A stretch of 64,000 nt of DNA. Source: Sulfurospirillum multivorans DSM 12446 (GTDB taxonomy: Bacteria; Campylobacterota; Campylobacteria; Campylobacterales; Sulfurospirillaceae). Below are positions 57,649 to 64,000 of the stretch, piece after piece. A model generated the notes under the pieces. The model was not told the DNA's origin and did no database searches. It saw nothing but the letters and a program-made list of their open reading frames with translations. The position numbers and the translations under genes are program-made. Numbering within the stretch: position 1 is the stretch's first letter; each line of letters opens with the position of its first letter. The DNA lies in contig NZ_CP007201.1 in NCBI RefSeq assembly GCF_000568815.1, positions 186,001-250,000 of the forward strand, given 5' to 3'.

Positions 57649-57709
57649 AGCAAAAGCCTCTTTACATGTAAAGACGTTAAAAAAGAAAATGAGGAAATTA
57701 CGGTCATGA
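57644..57709 (+). pseudogene. Orphan 3' end of a TsaC-like gene
   Basis: Read in the frame of 57644, this stretch gives IEAKASLHVKTLKKKMRKLR then Ser and stop, matching the TsaC-like gene end FESKPSSILKLGKRKMRKLR in about 12 of 19 positions. Its TGA overlaps the ATG of the next gene (ATGA), as in a coupled operon, so it may be the native end left stranded by the insertion. Confidence 0.7.
57686..57704 (+). repeat. 19-bp direct repeat, right copy
   Basis: Second copy of AAAATGAGGAAATTACGGT, just before the ATG of the 207-residue gene; 1,013 bp from the first copy. Confidence 0.9.
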
Positions 57710-58329
57710 ATCTGCATAAGCTCAAAGAGGCAGAAGCCTATTTTTTGGAAATCTACCCACAAGGTTTTGAAGATGTAGGACTTTTGCCCATCATCAAACG
57801 ACACAATACCGCGAAAATCGGCGAACAAGTCCGTGAGCTGTTCGCCAAAGAGAACTTCACACAGCCCGAGATCATCTGCGAAAACTTCACCAAAATCGTC
57901 TCAAAATCAACCCTCATATCACTCTTTGAAAAACCAAAAGTAAGAGATATGATCAAATCGATGCGTATGGAGCGAAGAGATATGTTCGCTATTGGTCTGT
58001 ATGAAATGCTTTATGGTGATCAAAAAGAGGGATTTGACACTTTGGTAGAGGTGCTCTCATTTTATAGTTTGGCAAAATGGTCTATTGTAACACTCATTCC
58101 TTATTATTTCTACAGAGACAAAGAGTTTTTCATCAAGCCTACAACCACCAAAAATATCATCACATTTTTTGAGATAGAAGGGTTAGTCTATAAGCCAAGA
58201 CCGAGCTATGAATTTTACGTGCAGTATACAAAAGTTTTAGAATGTATGAGAGCGGAAGTTAGTGAGAAGATAAGTCCTAATGATAATGCTGGGTTTACGG
58301 GATTTTTGATGATGGCGATGGAAGAGTAA
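57706..58329 (+). CDS. Conserved helical protein of unknown function
   Basis: 207 residues, soluble, mostly helical by composition (LKEAEAYFLEIYPQGFED..., KVRDMIKSMRMERRDMFAIGLYEMLYG). No catalytic motif recognised. Probably once coupled to the TsaC-like gene through an ATGA overlap. Codon use looks like the core genes. Confidence 0.7.
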   Translation: MNLHKLKEAEAYFLEIYPQGFEDVGLLPIIKRHNTAKIGEQVRELFAKENFTQPEIICENFTKIVSKSTLISLFEKPKVRDMIKSMRMERRDMFAIGLYEMLYGDQKEGFDTLVEVLSFYSLAKWSIVTLIPYYFYRDKEFFIKPTTTKNIITFFEIEGLVYKPRPSYEFYVQYTKVLECMRAEVSEKISPNDNAGFTGFLMMAMEE

Positions 58330-58391
58330 TTGGATATAAAAGACAATATTGGAAAAGTTTTTAAAATAGACAATTTGGTGTGGAGACATAT

Positions 58392-59012
58392 ATGAGATGT
58401 TCTATCTTGATATTTATTCTTTTAGTGATTAGTAGCGAAAATATGTATAGTGCCAGTTTTGACTGCACAAATTCAAAAACAACAATTGAGAACATGATTT
58501 GCTCCGATGAACTCTTATCTGAGGTTGATGAACAATTAAACCATGAGTATCAAGATATTCTTAATAACTTGGAAATGGAAGAAGCTGAACAAATAAAATA
58601 TAAACAAATAGAATTAGAACGCAAAAAATGGTTAATAAAAAGAGATCAATGTAGAAATATAGAGTGTGTCTATGAGGCGTATATTGAGCTCGCATGCGAA
58701 GGAAATCGCATAGGTTCATATAGAGGAGCTGGTGAATGTTTTGATCTAAAACTTAATACTTTAGAGCGATACTTAAACGCGATAGAAGAAGAATACGTGA
58801 AAAAAATTCTTGTTCAATCTGAGAATCCAGAATATTTGAAAAGCGTAGTGGAAGATGAAAGAATCAAATGGAAGCAGTACCGTAACTCCTATTGTGAGCT
58901 TGTAGGTCAAGTTACAGGTGGTACGGACGGATGGAAAAGTGTTTGGACAGTTGATTGTAAAGTTGAAGAGACAAACAAACGGATAGATTGGTTAAAAAAT
59001 GGTTGGCACTAA
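58392..59012 (+). CDS. LprI/DUF1311-like secreted protein
   Basis: About 206 residues from ATG 58392, with a signal peptide (MRCSILIFILLVISSENMYSAS). The mature part starts FDCTNSKTTIENMICSDELLSEVDEQLNHEY, the LprI/DUF1311 motif (CxxxxxxxExxIC..LxxLDxxLxxxY). Six to eight cysteines suggest disulfides. Related proteins inhibit lysozyme; that is not shown here. The gene is AT-rich compared with its neighbours, suggesting transfer. Confidence 0.75.
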   Translation: MRCSILIFILLVISSENMYSASFDCTNSKTTIENMICSDELLSEVDEQLNHEYQDILNNLEMEEAEQIKYKQIELERKKWLIKRDQCRNIECVYEAYIELACEGNRIGSYRGAGECFDLKLNTLERYLNAIEEEYVKKILVQSENPEYLKSVVEDERIKWKQYRNSYCELVGQVTGGTDGWKSVWTVDCKVEETNKRIDWLKNGWH

Positions 59013-59046
59013 CAATTAAGAAGAGGTTGTGTATTCCTCTCCTTTT

Positions 59047-59691
59047 TTACATTTTATCCGTTAATTTACGAATCGCCAACGAAGCAAGCGTCAAACCAAA
59101 CGAAGCGGTCACACACATCAAACTTCCCATCTCTTTACAAATAGGCTTTTCATCCGAAAACACCGTTAAAAACGAGCCTTGAAAACCTGTTTTTTTAAGC
59201 CCATCTCTAAAGCCCTTTGCTAGCATATCGCCATACGTGTCCCAAATAGGGGCATAGTGAATTTTAGTTGGGTCAATTTTTTTCGCACCACCTGCGGAGC
59301 TTAGAAGTTTGGTGTGGGCTTTGTGCGCCACGGCGATTTTCGCTTCCATATCATCGATCGCGTCAATGACGATGTCGTAGGGTTCAAAGTCAAAACTCTC
59401 GACCCATTCAGGGGTAACTTTTGCTTCGATGGGTGTTACGCCTTTGTAAAGGCTTGCCATATGCAAGACTTTGACTTCGCCCACGGCTTCAGAGCCTAGC
59501 TGTCTGTTTTGGTTGGTCACATCGTAGGTATCAAAATCAACGATGGTGATGTCACTGATACCTGTGCGGTAGAGTGCGTCCAAACAAGGGCTTCCGACAC
59601 CGCCGATGCCTAAAAGAAGTATTTTTGCTTGTTGGAGTTTTTCAAAGTCTTCACCAAAAACGCGTCTAACACGTGAATAACGATCTTCCAT
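59047..59691 (-). CDS. tcdA: tRNA threonylcarbamoyladenosine dehydratase (TcdA/CsdL-like)
   Basis: 214 residues from ATG 59689-59691, coupled to surE by TAATG. E1-like ThiF fold: RYSRVRRVFGEDFEKLQQAKILLLGIGGVGSPCLDAL, IVDFDTYDVTNQNRQ, IDAIDDMEAKIAV. Cyclises t6A37 to ct6A in tRNA; the TsaC-like gene nearby is an earlier step of the same modification. Confidence 0.88.
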   Translation of the reverse strand: MEDRYSRVRRVFGEDFEKLQQAKILLLGIGGVGSPCLDALYRTGISDITIVDFDTYDVTNQNRQLGSEAVGEVKVLHMASLYKGVTPIEAKVTPEWVESFDFEPYDIVIDAIDDMEAKIAVAHKAHTKLLSSAGGAKKIDPTKIHYAPIWDTYGDMLAKGFRDGLKKTGFQGSFLTVFSDEKPICKEMGSLMCVTASFGLTLASLAIRKLTDKM

Positions 59692-60476
59692 TATTTTATC
59701 CATTCTTTTAACGTTTCAAGTTCATCGTGTGCGGTCATATCGAGTTTGATCGGGGTGATGGAGACGTAGCCATCATCAATGGCGCTGAGGTCACAGTCAT
59801 CTGCCTCACCTTTTTTCCACTCCAGCGTATGAACGCCCAGCCAGTAGTACTCTTCTCCTCGTGGATTTCGGTGCAGATGCGCGTCGTTGCCGTACATTCT
59901 ATAGCCTGCGCGTGTAATTTTGTAGCCTTTGCACTCTTCGGGTTTGAGCGGAGGAATATTGACATTTAAAAAGCGACGCTCTGCAAGAGGAAAAGTGCCG
60001 TCTAAAATGCGTTTAGCCAGATCGTACACGGTTTGCTCTGCGAGATCATAGCCGTGGGTGAGTTCAATGTTTTGAGGACCACCGGTGTAGACTTGGGAGA
60101 TGGCGATGGCGGGAACACCGTGCAAGGCTGCTTCCATTGCCGCACTCGCTGTTCCGCTATACGTGATGTCTTCGCCTAAATTGGAGCCTTTATTGATGCC
60201 ACTTACGATCAAATCAGGTTTTGACTCTCCCTCAAAAAGGGCGTTCAAGGAGAGATAAATACAGTCCGTGGGCGTGCCATCGTCAAGTTTGAAAAAATCA
60301 TCGCCTATGGCAACAAAACGAAGGGGACGTGTAAGAGTAAGTGAGTGTCCGCAGGCGGATTTTTCAGACGTGGGGGCTACAATGGTTACTTGCCCTAAAG
60401 GACGAAGTGCGCGAGCAAGGGCGTGAAGTCCAGGACTTTCAAAGCCATCATCGTTGGTAATTAAAATACGTTTCAT
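59691..60476 (-). CDS. surE: 5'-nucleotidase SurE
   Basis: 261 residues. Metal-binding ILITNDDGFESPGLHALA at the start (Asp-Asp), SGINKGSNLGEDITYSGTASAAMEA and PTDCIYLSLNAL. Stationary-phase survival nucleotidase in many bacteria. Confidence 0.95.
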   Translation of the reverse strand: MKRILITNDDGFESPGLHALARALRPLGQVTIVAPTSEKSACGHSLTLTRPLRFVAIGDDFFKLDDGTPTDCIYLSLNALFEGESKPDLIVSGINKGSNLGEDITYSGTASAAMEAALHGVPAIAISQVYTGGPQNIELTHGYDLAEQTVYDLAKRILDGTFPLAERRFLNVNIPPLKPEECKGYKITRAGYRMYGNDAHLHRNPRGEEYYWLGVHTLEWKKGEADDCDLSAIDDGYVSITPIKLDMTAHDELETLKEWIK

Positions 60477-60609
60477 TGAAATGCCTATTTTTTAGTTACA
60501 TTATAACGAAAGAGGCTTATAGTTGACTTCCTTTTTAGCTCGTAAAAGAAGTCTATTTTTAAGAGATTTTTGTATAGACTTCGTGTAATAGAATGTAAAA
60601 GGTACCATT

Positions 60610-61644
60610 TTGAAATTACTTGTCTCCGCCCTAGAGCCATCCGCCAATTTACACTTAGAGCCTATTTTAAATGCCCTTGAGCAGTGCGAAATTTATGGCA
60701 TCTTTGATGAGCGTTTTGGCAAACCTTTGATGCCCAGTCGAGCTTTTTCGATTATGGGTTTTTTAGATGCTTTACCAAAAATCCGTAAAGCCAAAAAGGC
60801 GATTAAGATTATGGCGCGTATGAGTTTTTTTGTGGATAAAGTGCTGCTCATCGACTCACCTGCGTTTAATCTTCCGCTTGCCAAGGCGATTAAAACGATC
60901 AATCCGAATGTCGAAATCATTTATTATATTTTGCCAAAAGTGTGGGCTTGGAAACCCAAACGTGTCGCCGCGATGGAGAAGTATTGCACCGTTTTAGCTT
61001 CCATCTTTCCGTTTGAACAGCAGTTTTACACCAAAGCAACCTATGTGGGCAATCCTTTGCTGGATGAAATTCCTCTGTTTAAACTGCGCTATGAAGAGAC
61101 GGGGATTGTTTCTTTTTTCCCAGGGAGTCGTAAGAGTGAGATTCGCAGTCTTTTCCCGATTTATAAGGAGTTGGCTTCTAAAATTGAGGGAAAAGAGAAA
61201 TGGCTGGTGATTCCTGCGCATTATGATTACCGTGAAATTGCAGAGATTTATGGCGATATTCATGACTTTAAAATTTGTCGTAACACGTATGAGGCGTTAG
61301 AGCAAAGTGAATTTGCGTTTGTCTGTTCAGGAACGGCGACGCTTGAAGCTGCCCTTGTAGGAGTTCCATTTGTCTTGGCGTATAAAGCCAAAGCGCTGGA
61401 TTATTGGATCGCGAAGCAGTTTGTGAAGCTTAAACACGTGGGATTGGCGAATATCATTTTCGACTTTGAAAACAAAGAACCATTGCATGAGGAACTGTTG
61501 CAAGAAGAGGTGTATGCGCAACGTCTGTTTGAAGCGTATGAGAGTGTGGACAGAGAAGCATTTTTTAGCCGTATCACCGAGCTTAGGAAGATATTGGGGC
61601 ATGGAAGTCAAGAGGCAATGATAAGCATAATGAAGATTATATGA
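60610..61644 (+). CDS. lpxB: Lipid-A-disaccharide synthase LpxB
   Basis: 344 residues from a TTG start with AAGG upstream. KLLVSALEPSANLHLEPIL, then the YYILPKVWAWKPKRV motif, PGSRKSEIRSLFP and CSGTATLEAALVGVPFVLAYK. Acts after LpxA in lipid A assembly. Divergent from surE across 133 bp. Confidence 0.95.
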   Translation: MKLLVSALEPSANLHLEPILNALEQCEIYGIFDERFGKPLMPSRAFSIMGFLDALPKIRKAKKAIKIMARMSFFVDKVLLIDSPAFNLPLAKAIKTINPNVEIIYYILPKVWAWKPKRVAAMEKYCTVLASIFPFEQQFYTKATYVGNPLLDEIPLFKLRYEETGIVSFFPGSRKSEIRSLFPIYKELASKIEGKEKWLVIPAHYDYREIAEIYGDIHDFKICRNTYEALEQSEFAFVCSGTATLEAALVGVPFVLAYKAKALDYWIAKQFVKLKHVGLANIIFDFENKEPLHEELLQEEVYAQRLFEAYESVDREAFFSRITELRKILGHGSQEAMISIMKII

Positions 61645-61709
61645 TGATTTGTCAAGAGGTAAAGCGGTTTTTTTAAAAGATTGTGATTTTTTTGAAGTTT
61701 TTAGAGGAA

Positions 61710-61727
61710 AGAGGCGTTTAAGCCTCT
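61710..61727 (-). terminator. Hairpin at end of small membrane-protein gene
   Basis: AGAGGC (61710-61715) pairs with GCCTCT (61722-61727), covering the minus-strand stop codon; a short T run follows on that strand. Confidence 0.5.
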
Positions 61728-61951
61728 AACCTTGTTTTAGAGTCAAGTTGCTTGATAACCATGTCAAGCTTAGTGTTCAGAACTGCTAAAAGCTCATGTT
61801 TTTCTGTAGCATCTTTTTGTGCTTCTTTTAATTCTCGAATATCTTCCTCATTACGTTTTACTCGTTCTCTAAGAGAGAGAATAACAGAACCAAAAGCGAT
61901 CACATAACCAAAAATGGCAAGAGCTAAAGAAATCCACTCAAAAACTGACAT
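61718..61951 (-). CDS. Small membrane protein with coiled coil
   Basis: 77 residues: one N-terminal membrane helix (WISLALAIFGYVIAFGSVIL) then a charged coiled coil (LRERVKRNEEDIRELKEAQKDATEK). The ATG overlaps the stop of the upstream small gene (TAATG), so the two are co-translated. Resembles holin-like or membrane-anchored accessory proteins only in layout; function unknown. Confidence 0.65.
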   Translation of the reverse strand: MSVFEWISLALAIFGYVIAFGSVILSLRERVKRNEEDIRELKEAQKDATEKHELLAVLNTKLDMVIKQLDSKTRLEA

Positions 61952-62199
61952 TAAGCGCCTACCGCAACTTCACGCATTGTAACAAAAACAGTATCAGCTT
62001 TAACACCGTTGATTGTTTTACCAACGAGAGCCGTTTGAATTTCAACATCGGTTACACCTGCTTTAGCTAAAAAGCCAAAGTATGTTTTAGAACCCGTTGA
62101 AGAAGCAATTTGGATACGTACATCGTGATATGATGTGATACCTGAATCGGTACCGCTCTCACTTTGTTTTGTATAACCTACATATTCACCATCCAACAT
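61951..62199 (-). CDS. Small protein of unknown function, possibly 5'-truncated
   Basis: 82 residues from ATG 62199. The frame stays open upstream to 62344 with no ATG, GTG or TTG, and the residues before the Met (PADDTAASAFCAAMLDGEYVGYTK) look like genuine protein. The upstream part runs toward the IS21 element, so the native start may have been removed by its insertion. Beta-rich composition; function unknown. Confidence 0.5.
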   Translation of the reverse strand: MLDGEYVGYTKQSESGTDSGITSYHDVRIQIASSTGSKTYFGFLAKAGVTDVEIQTALVGKTINGVKADTVFVTMREVAVGA

Positions 62200-62363
62200 A
62201 GCCGCGCAAAATGCGCTAGCCGCGGTGTCATCAGCAGGTGTCAGACGAAGTGCTAAACTCGTCAGTTGAAAATGTAATTTGAACGTTGCATTTTGATTTA
62301 AAACCTTAAGAAACCAAGTTAAATTGGTTAAACTCCATTTTCAAATTTCTGGAAAGGAGTTGA

Positions 62364-63476
62364 GTGTTAAAAAAAGGTGAAATTAAAATGATAAAGAAGT
62401 TTTTAGCTGAGGGTTTGAGTAAGAGTGCCATTGCACGAAAGTTAGGTATTTCAAGAGATACCGTAAGGCGTTACGCCAATCTTCCTGATGATTATGTTCC
62501 TCATATTAATCGACCTCCTGTCATCAATAGTGTTGATCCTTATCTACCGCATATTGCCAAGATGTTAGAGATGGCAGAAGCGACGAAAAGTGAAATCCCT
62601 TTAACGGTTATTTATGAAGAGATTAAGAAGCTAGGCTATGAGGGAAGTTTGCGTTGGTTGCAGCAAGTTATCCAAAGATATGAGTTAAGAAGTCGAGCCA
62701 AATTGGATGAACCTATCATTCGCTTTGAAACCAAACCTGCCCAACAGATGCAAGTCGATTGGATAGAGTTTCCAAAGGATAATTTATCAGCATTTGTGGC
62801 AACGATGGGATATTCTAGGGCTTCGTATGTGGAATATGTCAATAATGAGAAGATAGAGACGCTCATTGGATGCCATATGAATGCCTTTAGCTACTTTGGA
62901 GGTGTTCCAACGGAGTGTTTGTATGACAATATGAAAACGGTTATTTTAGGACGGAATAGTTATGGCAGAGGCAAACATAAACTCAATCCACTCTTTGAGG
63001 ACTTTGCCAAACACTGTGGCTTTAGCATCAAAGTCTGCAAACCCTACCGTGCCAAGACCAAAGGAAAAGTAGAGAGATTTAACCATTATCTACGGTATAA
63101 CTTTCATAATGGATTGATAGTGAGACTTTCTATGAAGCATTATGCATTAACGCTGGATAATGCGAATGCAGAAGTGCTCAAATGGTTGGATAATACCGCC
63201 AATAAACGCATCCACCAAACAACATTACAGATACCATTTGAATTATTAGCACAAGAGCAGCTGCAACTGCGTCCTGTGCCTAAAGCCTATCAAGGAATCC
63301 ACCCTAAAGCTTTGATTGAAAGTGTAGCTAAAAAATATACGCCAATCAATTCATACCATGACATCGATAAGCTCTACATTCCCCATCGTGACATTCAATG
63401 CTACGATGAGTTTATCCCGATCGTTGCCAATATTATTCTTCCAGTTGGATTATACGGTGGTGCATTATGGAATTAA
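62364..63476 (+). CDS. istA: IS21-family transposase IstA
   Basis: 370 residues from GTG 62364, with AAAGGAG just upstream. N-terminal helix-turn-helix (LSKSAIARKLGISRDTVRRY, ~14-33), then an integrase-type DDE core: QMQVDWIEF (Asp), CLYDNMKTVILG (Asp) and TKGKVERFNHYLR (Glu). Stop overlaps istB by 10 bp. Confidence 0.93.
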   Translation: MLKKGEIKMIKKFLAEGLSKSAIARKLGISRDTVRRYANLPDDYVPHINRPPVINSVDPYLPHIAKMLEMAEATKSEIPLTVIYEEIKKLGYEGSLRWLQQVIQRYELRSRAKLDEPIIRFETKPAQQMQVDWIEFPKDNLSAFVATMGYSRASYVEYVNNEKIETLIGCHMNAFSYFGGVPTECLYDNMKTVILGRNSYGRGKHKLNPLFEDFAKHCGFSIKVCKPYRAKTKGKVERFNHYLRYNFHNGLIVRLSMKHYALTLDNANAEVLKWLDNTANKRIHQTTLQIPFELLAQEQLQLRPVPKAYQGIHPKALIESVAKKYTPINSYHDIDKLYIPHRDIQCYDEFIPIVANIILPVGLYGGALWN

Positions 63477-64000
63477 TTGTATCCATTGAAGCACTCTGTA
63501 AAGAGCTGAATCTCTCCACCATTAGTACACACTATCATGAGATAGCAACAACAGCAGCCAAAGAGAATTGGCAGTATGTTCAGTTCCTTGAGGAACTCTT
63601 ACGCCAAGAGGTGGATAATCGCTTAGGACGCTCCAAAAACACATTGACAAAGCTTGCAGGCTTCCCCGTTATTAAAACCCTAGAGCAATTTGATTACACT
63701 TTCTCAGTAGGCGTAAACAGAAAACAGATTGAAGAGTTATCCAATCTCACCTTTGTAAAGAAGCATGAGAATATCATCCTCTTAGGTGAAAGCGGTGTGG
63801 GTAAAACCCATCTGGCTATTGCTCTAGCATTAAGAGCTGTACAACATCGCTACAAAGTGAGATTTACCACCATCAGTGAACTCTTAAGCAGTGCCAATAG
63901 AGCTAAAAAAGAGAAAAAATACGATAGCTTTCTCAAATCCATCACAAGCCCATCGGTTCTTGTTATCGATGAGATTGGATACTTTAATATGAGTAAAGAA
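63467..64000 (+). CDS. istB: IS21-family helper ATPase IstB, 3' end outside window
   Basis: 178 codons visible from ATG 63467, which lies inside the istA end. Walker A GESGVGKTHLAIALALRA (~108) and Walker B VLVIDEIGY (~167); a DnaC-like AAA+ protein that helps IstA choose its target. Continues past the window. Confidence 0.92.
   Translation, partial: MELIVSIEALCKELNLSTISTHYHEIATTAAKENWQYVQFLEELLRQEVDNRLGRSKNTLTKLAGFPVIKTLEQFDYTFSVGVNRKQIEELSNLTFVKKHENIILLGESGVGKTHLAIALALRAVQHRYKVRFTTISELLSSANRAKKEKKYDSFLKSITSPSVLVIDEIGYFNMSKE

Larger units (their letters stand above)
4909..57672. repeat. Dispersed palindrome TTACATGTAA (highly iterated)
   Basis: Exact 10-mers start at 1567, 4910, 5125, 6577, 7804, 7840, 10815, 15660, 21369, 23410, 26657, 27264, 27558, 28713, 29917, 32389, 35024, 37953, 43884, 47215, 50814, 54634 and 57662: 23 found by eye. 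Eleven extend to TTTACATGTAAA. Near-copies (9/10) lie near 12177, 28340, 34093, 34810, 41208, 47729, 48315 and 56617. Four exact copies are intergenic; the others are inside genes, read as (F)TCK or LHV(K). Confidence 0.9.
62226..64000 (+). mobile_element. IS21-family element, left end approximate, right end outside window
   Basis: istA and istB in the usual overlapping order. The left boundary is not fixed: IS21 ends begin TGT, and TGTCATCAGC (62226) and TGTCAGACGA (62239) are both candidates. No palindrome TTACATGTAA occurs in the element. The right end lies beyond 64000. Confidence 0.75.

Noticed and set aside
1559-57672. TTACATGTAA as the operator of a single regulator
   Set aside because: Only four of 23 exact copies are intergenic, and the rest lie deep inside genes with no shared function.
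1-64000. CRISPR arrays, tRNA and rRNA genes
   Set aside because: No regularly spaced repeats and no tRNA- or rRNA-like stretches were found by reading; gaps between genes are all under 300 bp.

Overview
The window reads as chromosomal DNA of a Campylobacterota (Epsilonproteobacteria) member, most likely Sulfurospirillum or a close relative. This is inferred from gene content and gene order, not from a database search. The signs are a 14-gene complex I operon in which NuoE and NuoF are replaced by two Campylobacterota-type proteins; pflA directly after nuoN; a trxB-trxA-yraN-hom-aminotransferase-rodZ-like-rlmB-like-rsmI-rpmE-rsmE neighbourhood matching the Campylobacter order as I remember it; and a hisIE / SPFH / ilvE / bcp cluster. 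I see no rRNA, tRNA or CRISPR array.

Layout. 1-1.5 kb: 3' part of an AAA ATPase gene. 1.7-15.5 kb: nuoA-N, ending in a strong terminator. 15.5-18.9 kb: pflA, a flagellar motor scaffold gene, split by a 914-bp IS5-like element at a TA target. 19.0-25.4 kb: aldehyde dehydrogenase, miaA, a UbiA-family (mqnP-like) prenyltransferase, two small conserved genes, and a CetA/CetB-like split energy-taxis pair whose receptor has a CZB-like zinc-binding end. 25.5-39.8 kb: moaA and moeA, rRNA modification (rsmE, rsmI, rlmB-like), rpmE, a RodZ-like protein, an aminotransferase and hom, trxA/trxB, dapB, purF and a radical-SAM gene. 39.95-49.9 kb: DUF2393-like pair, hisIE, SPFH protein, ilvE, bcp, an AsmA/DUF748-like giant, queH, fabZ, lpxA. 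49.9-56.7 kb: clpX, mreB, mreC, carB, a TsaC/Sua5-like gene. 56.7-64 kb: a more accessory end with an inserted membrane-protein gene, an LprI-like protein, tcdA, surE, lpxB, two small genes of unknown role and an IS21-family istA/istB running off the window.

The core genes cover flavodoxin-type respiration into the quinone pool, prenylquinone synthesis, molybdenum cofactor synthesis, thioredoxin and peroxide defence, cell shape (MreBC, RodZ-like), lipid A (FabZ, LpxA, LpxB), amino acid synthesis and energy taxis.

Four signals are not explained by ordinary genes. (1) The palindrome TTACATGTAA occurs at least 23 times exactly in 64 kb, mostly inside genes, where it forces the peptides FTCK or LHVK into unrelated proteins. 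(2) A ~151-bp repeat occurs twice between convergent genes. Its ends resemble those of the IS5-like element (MITE-like), and its hairpins differ between copies by compensatory base changes. (3) pflA is disrupted by a cleanly reversible IS insertion. (4) A ~1-kb single-gene insertion after the TsaC-like gene is flanked by two diverged copies of that gene's 3' end.
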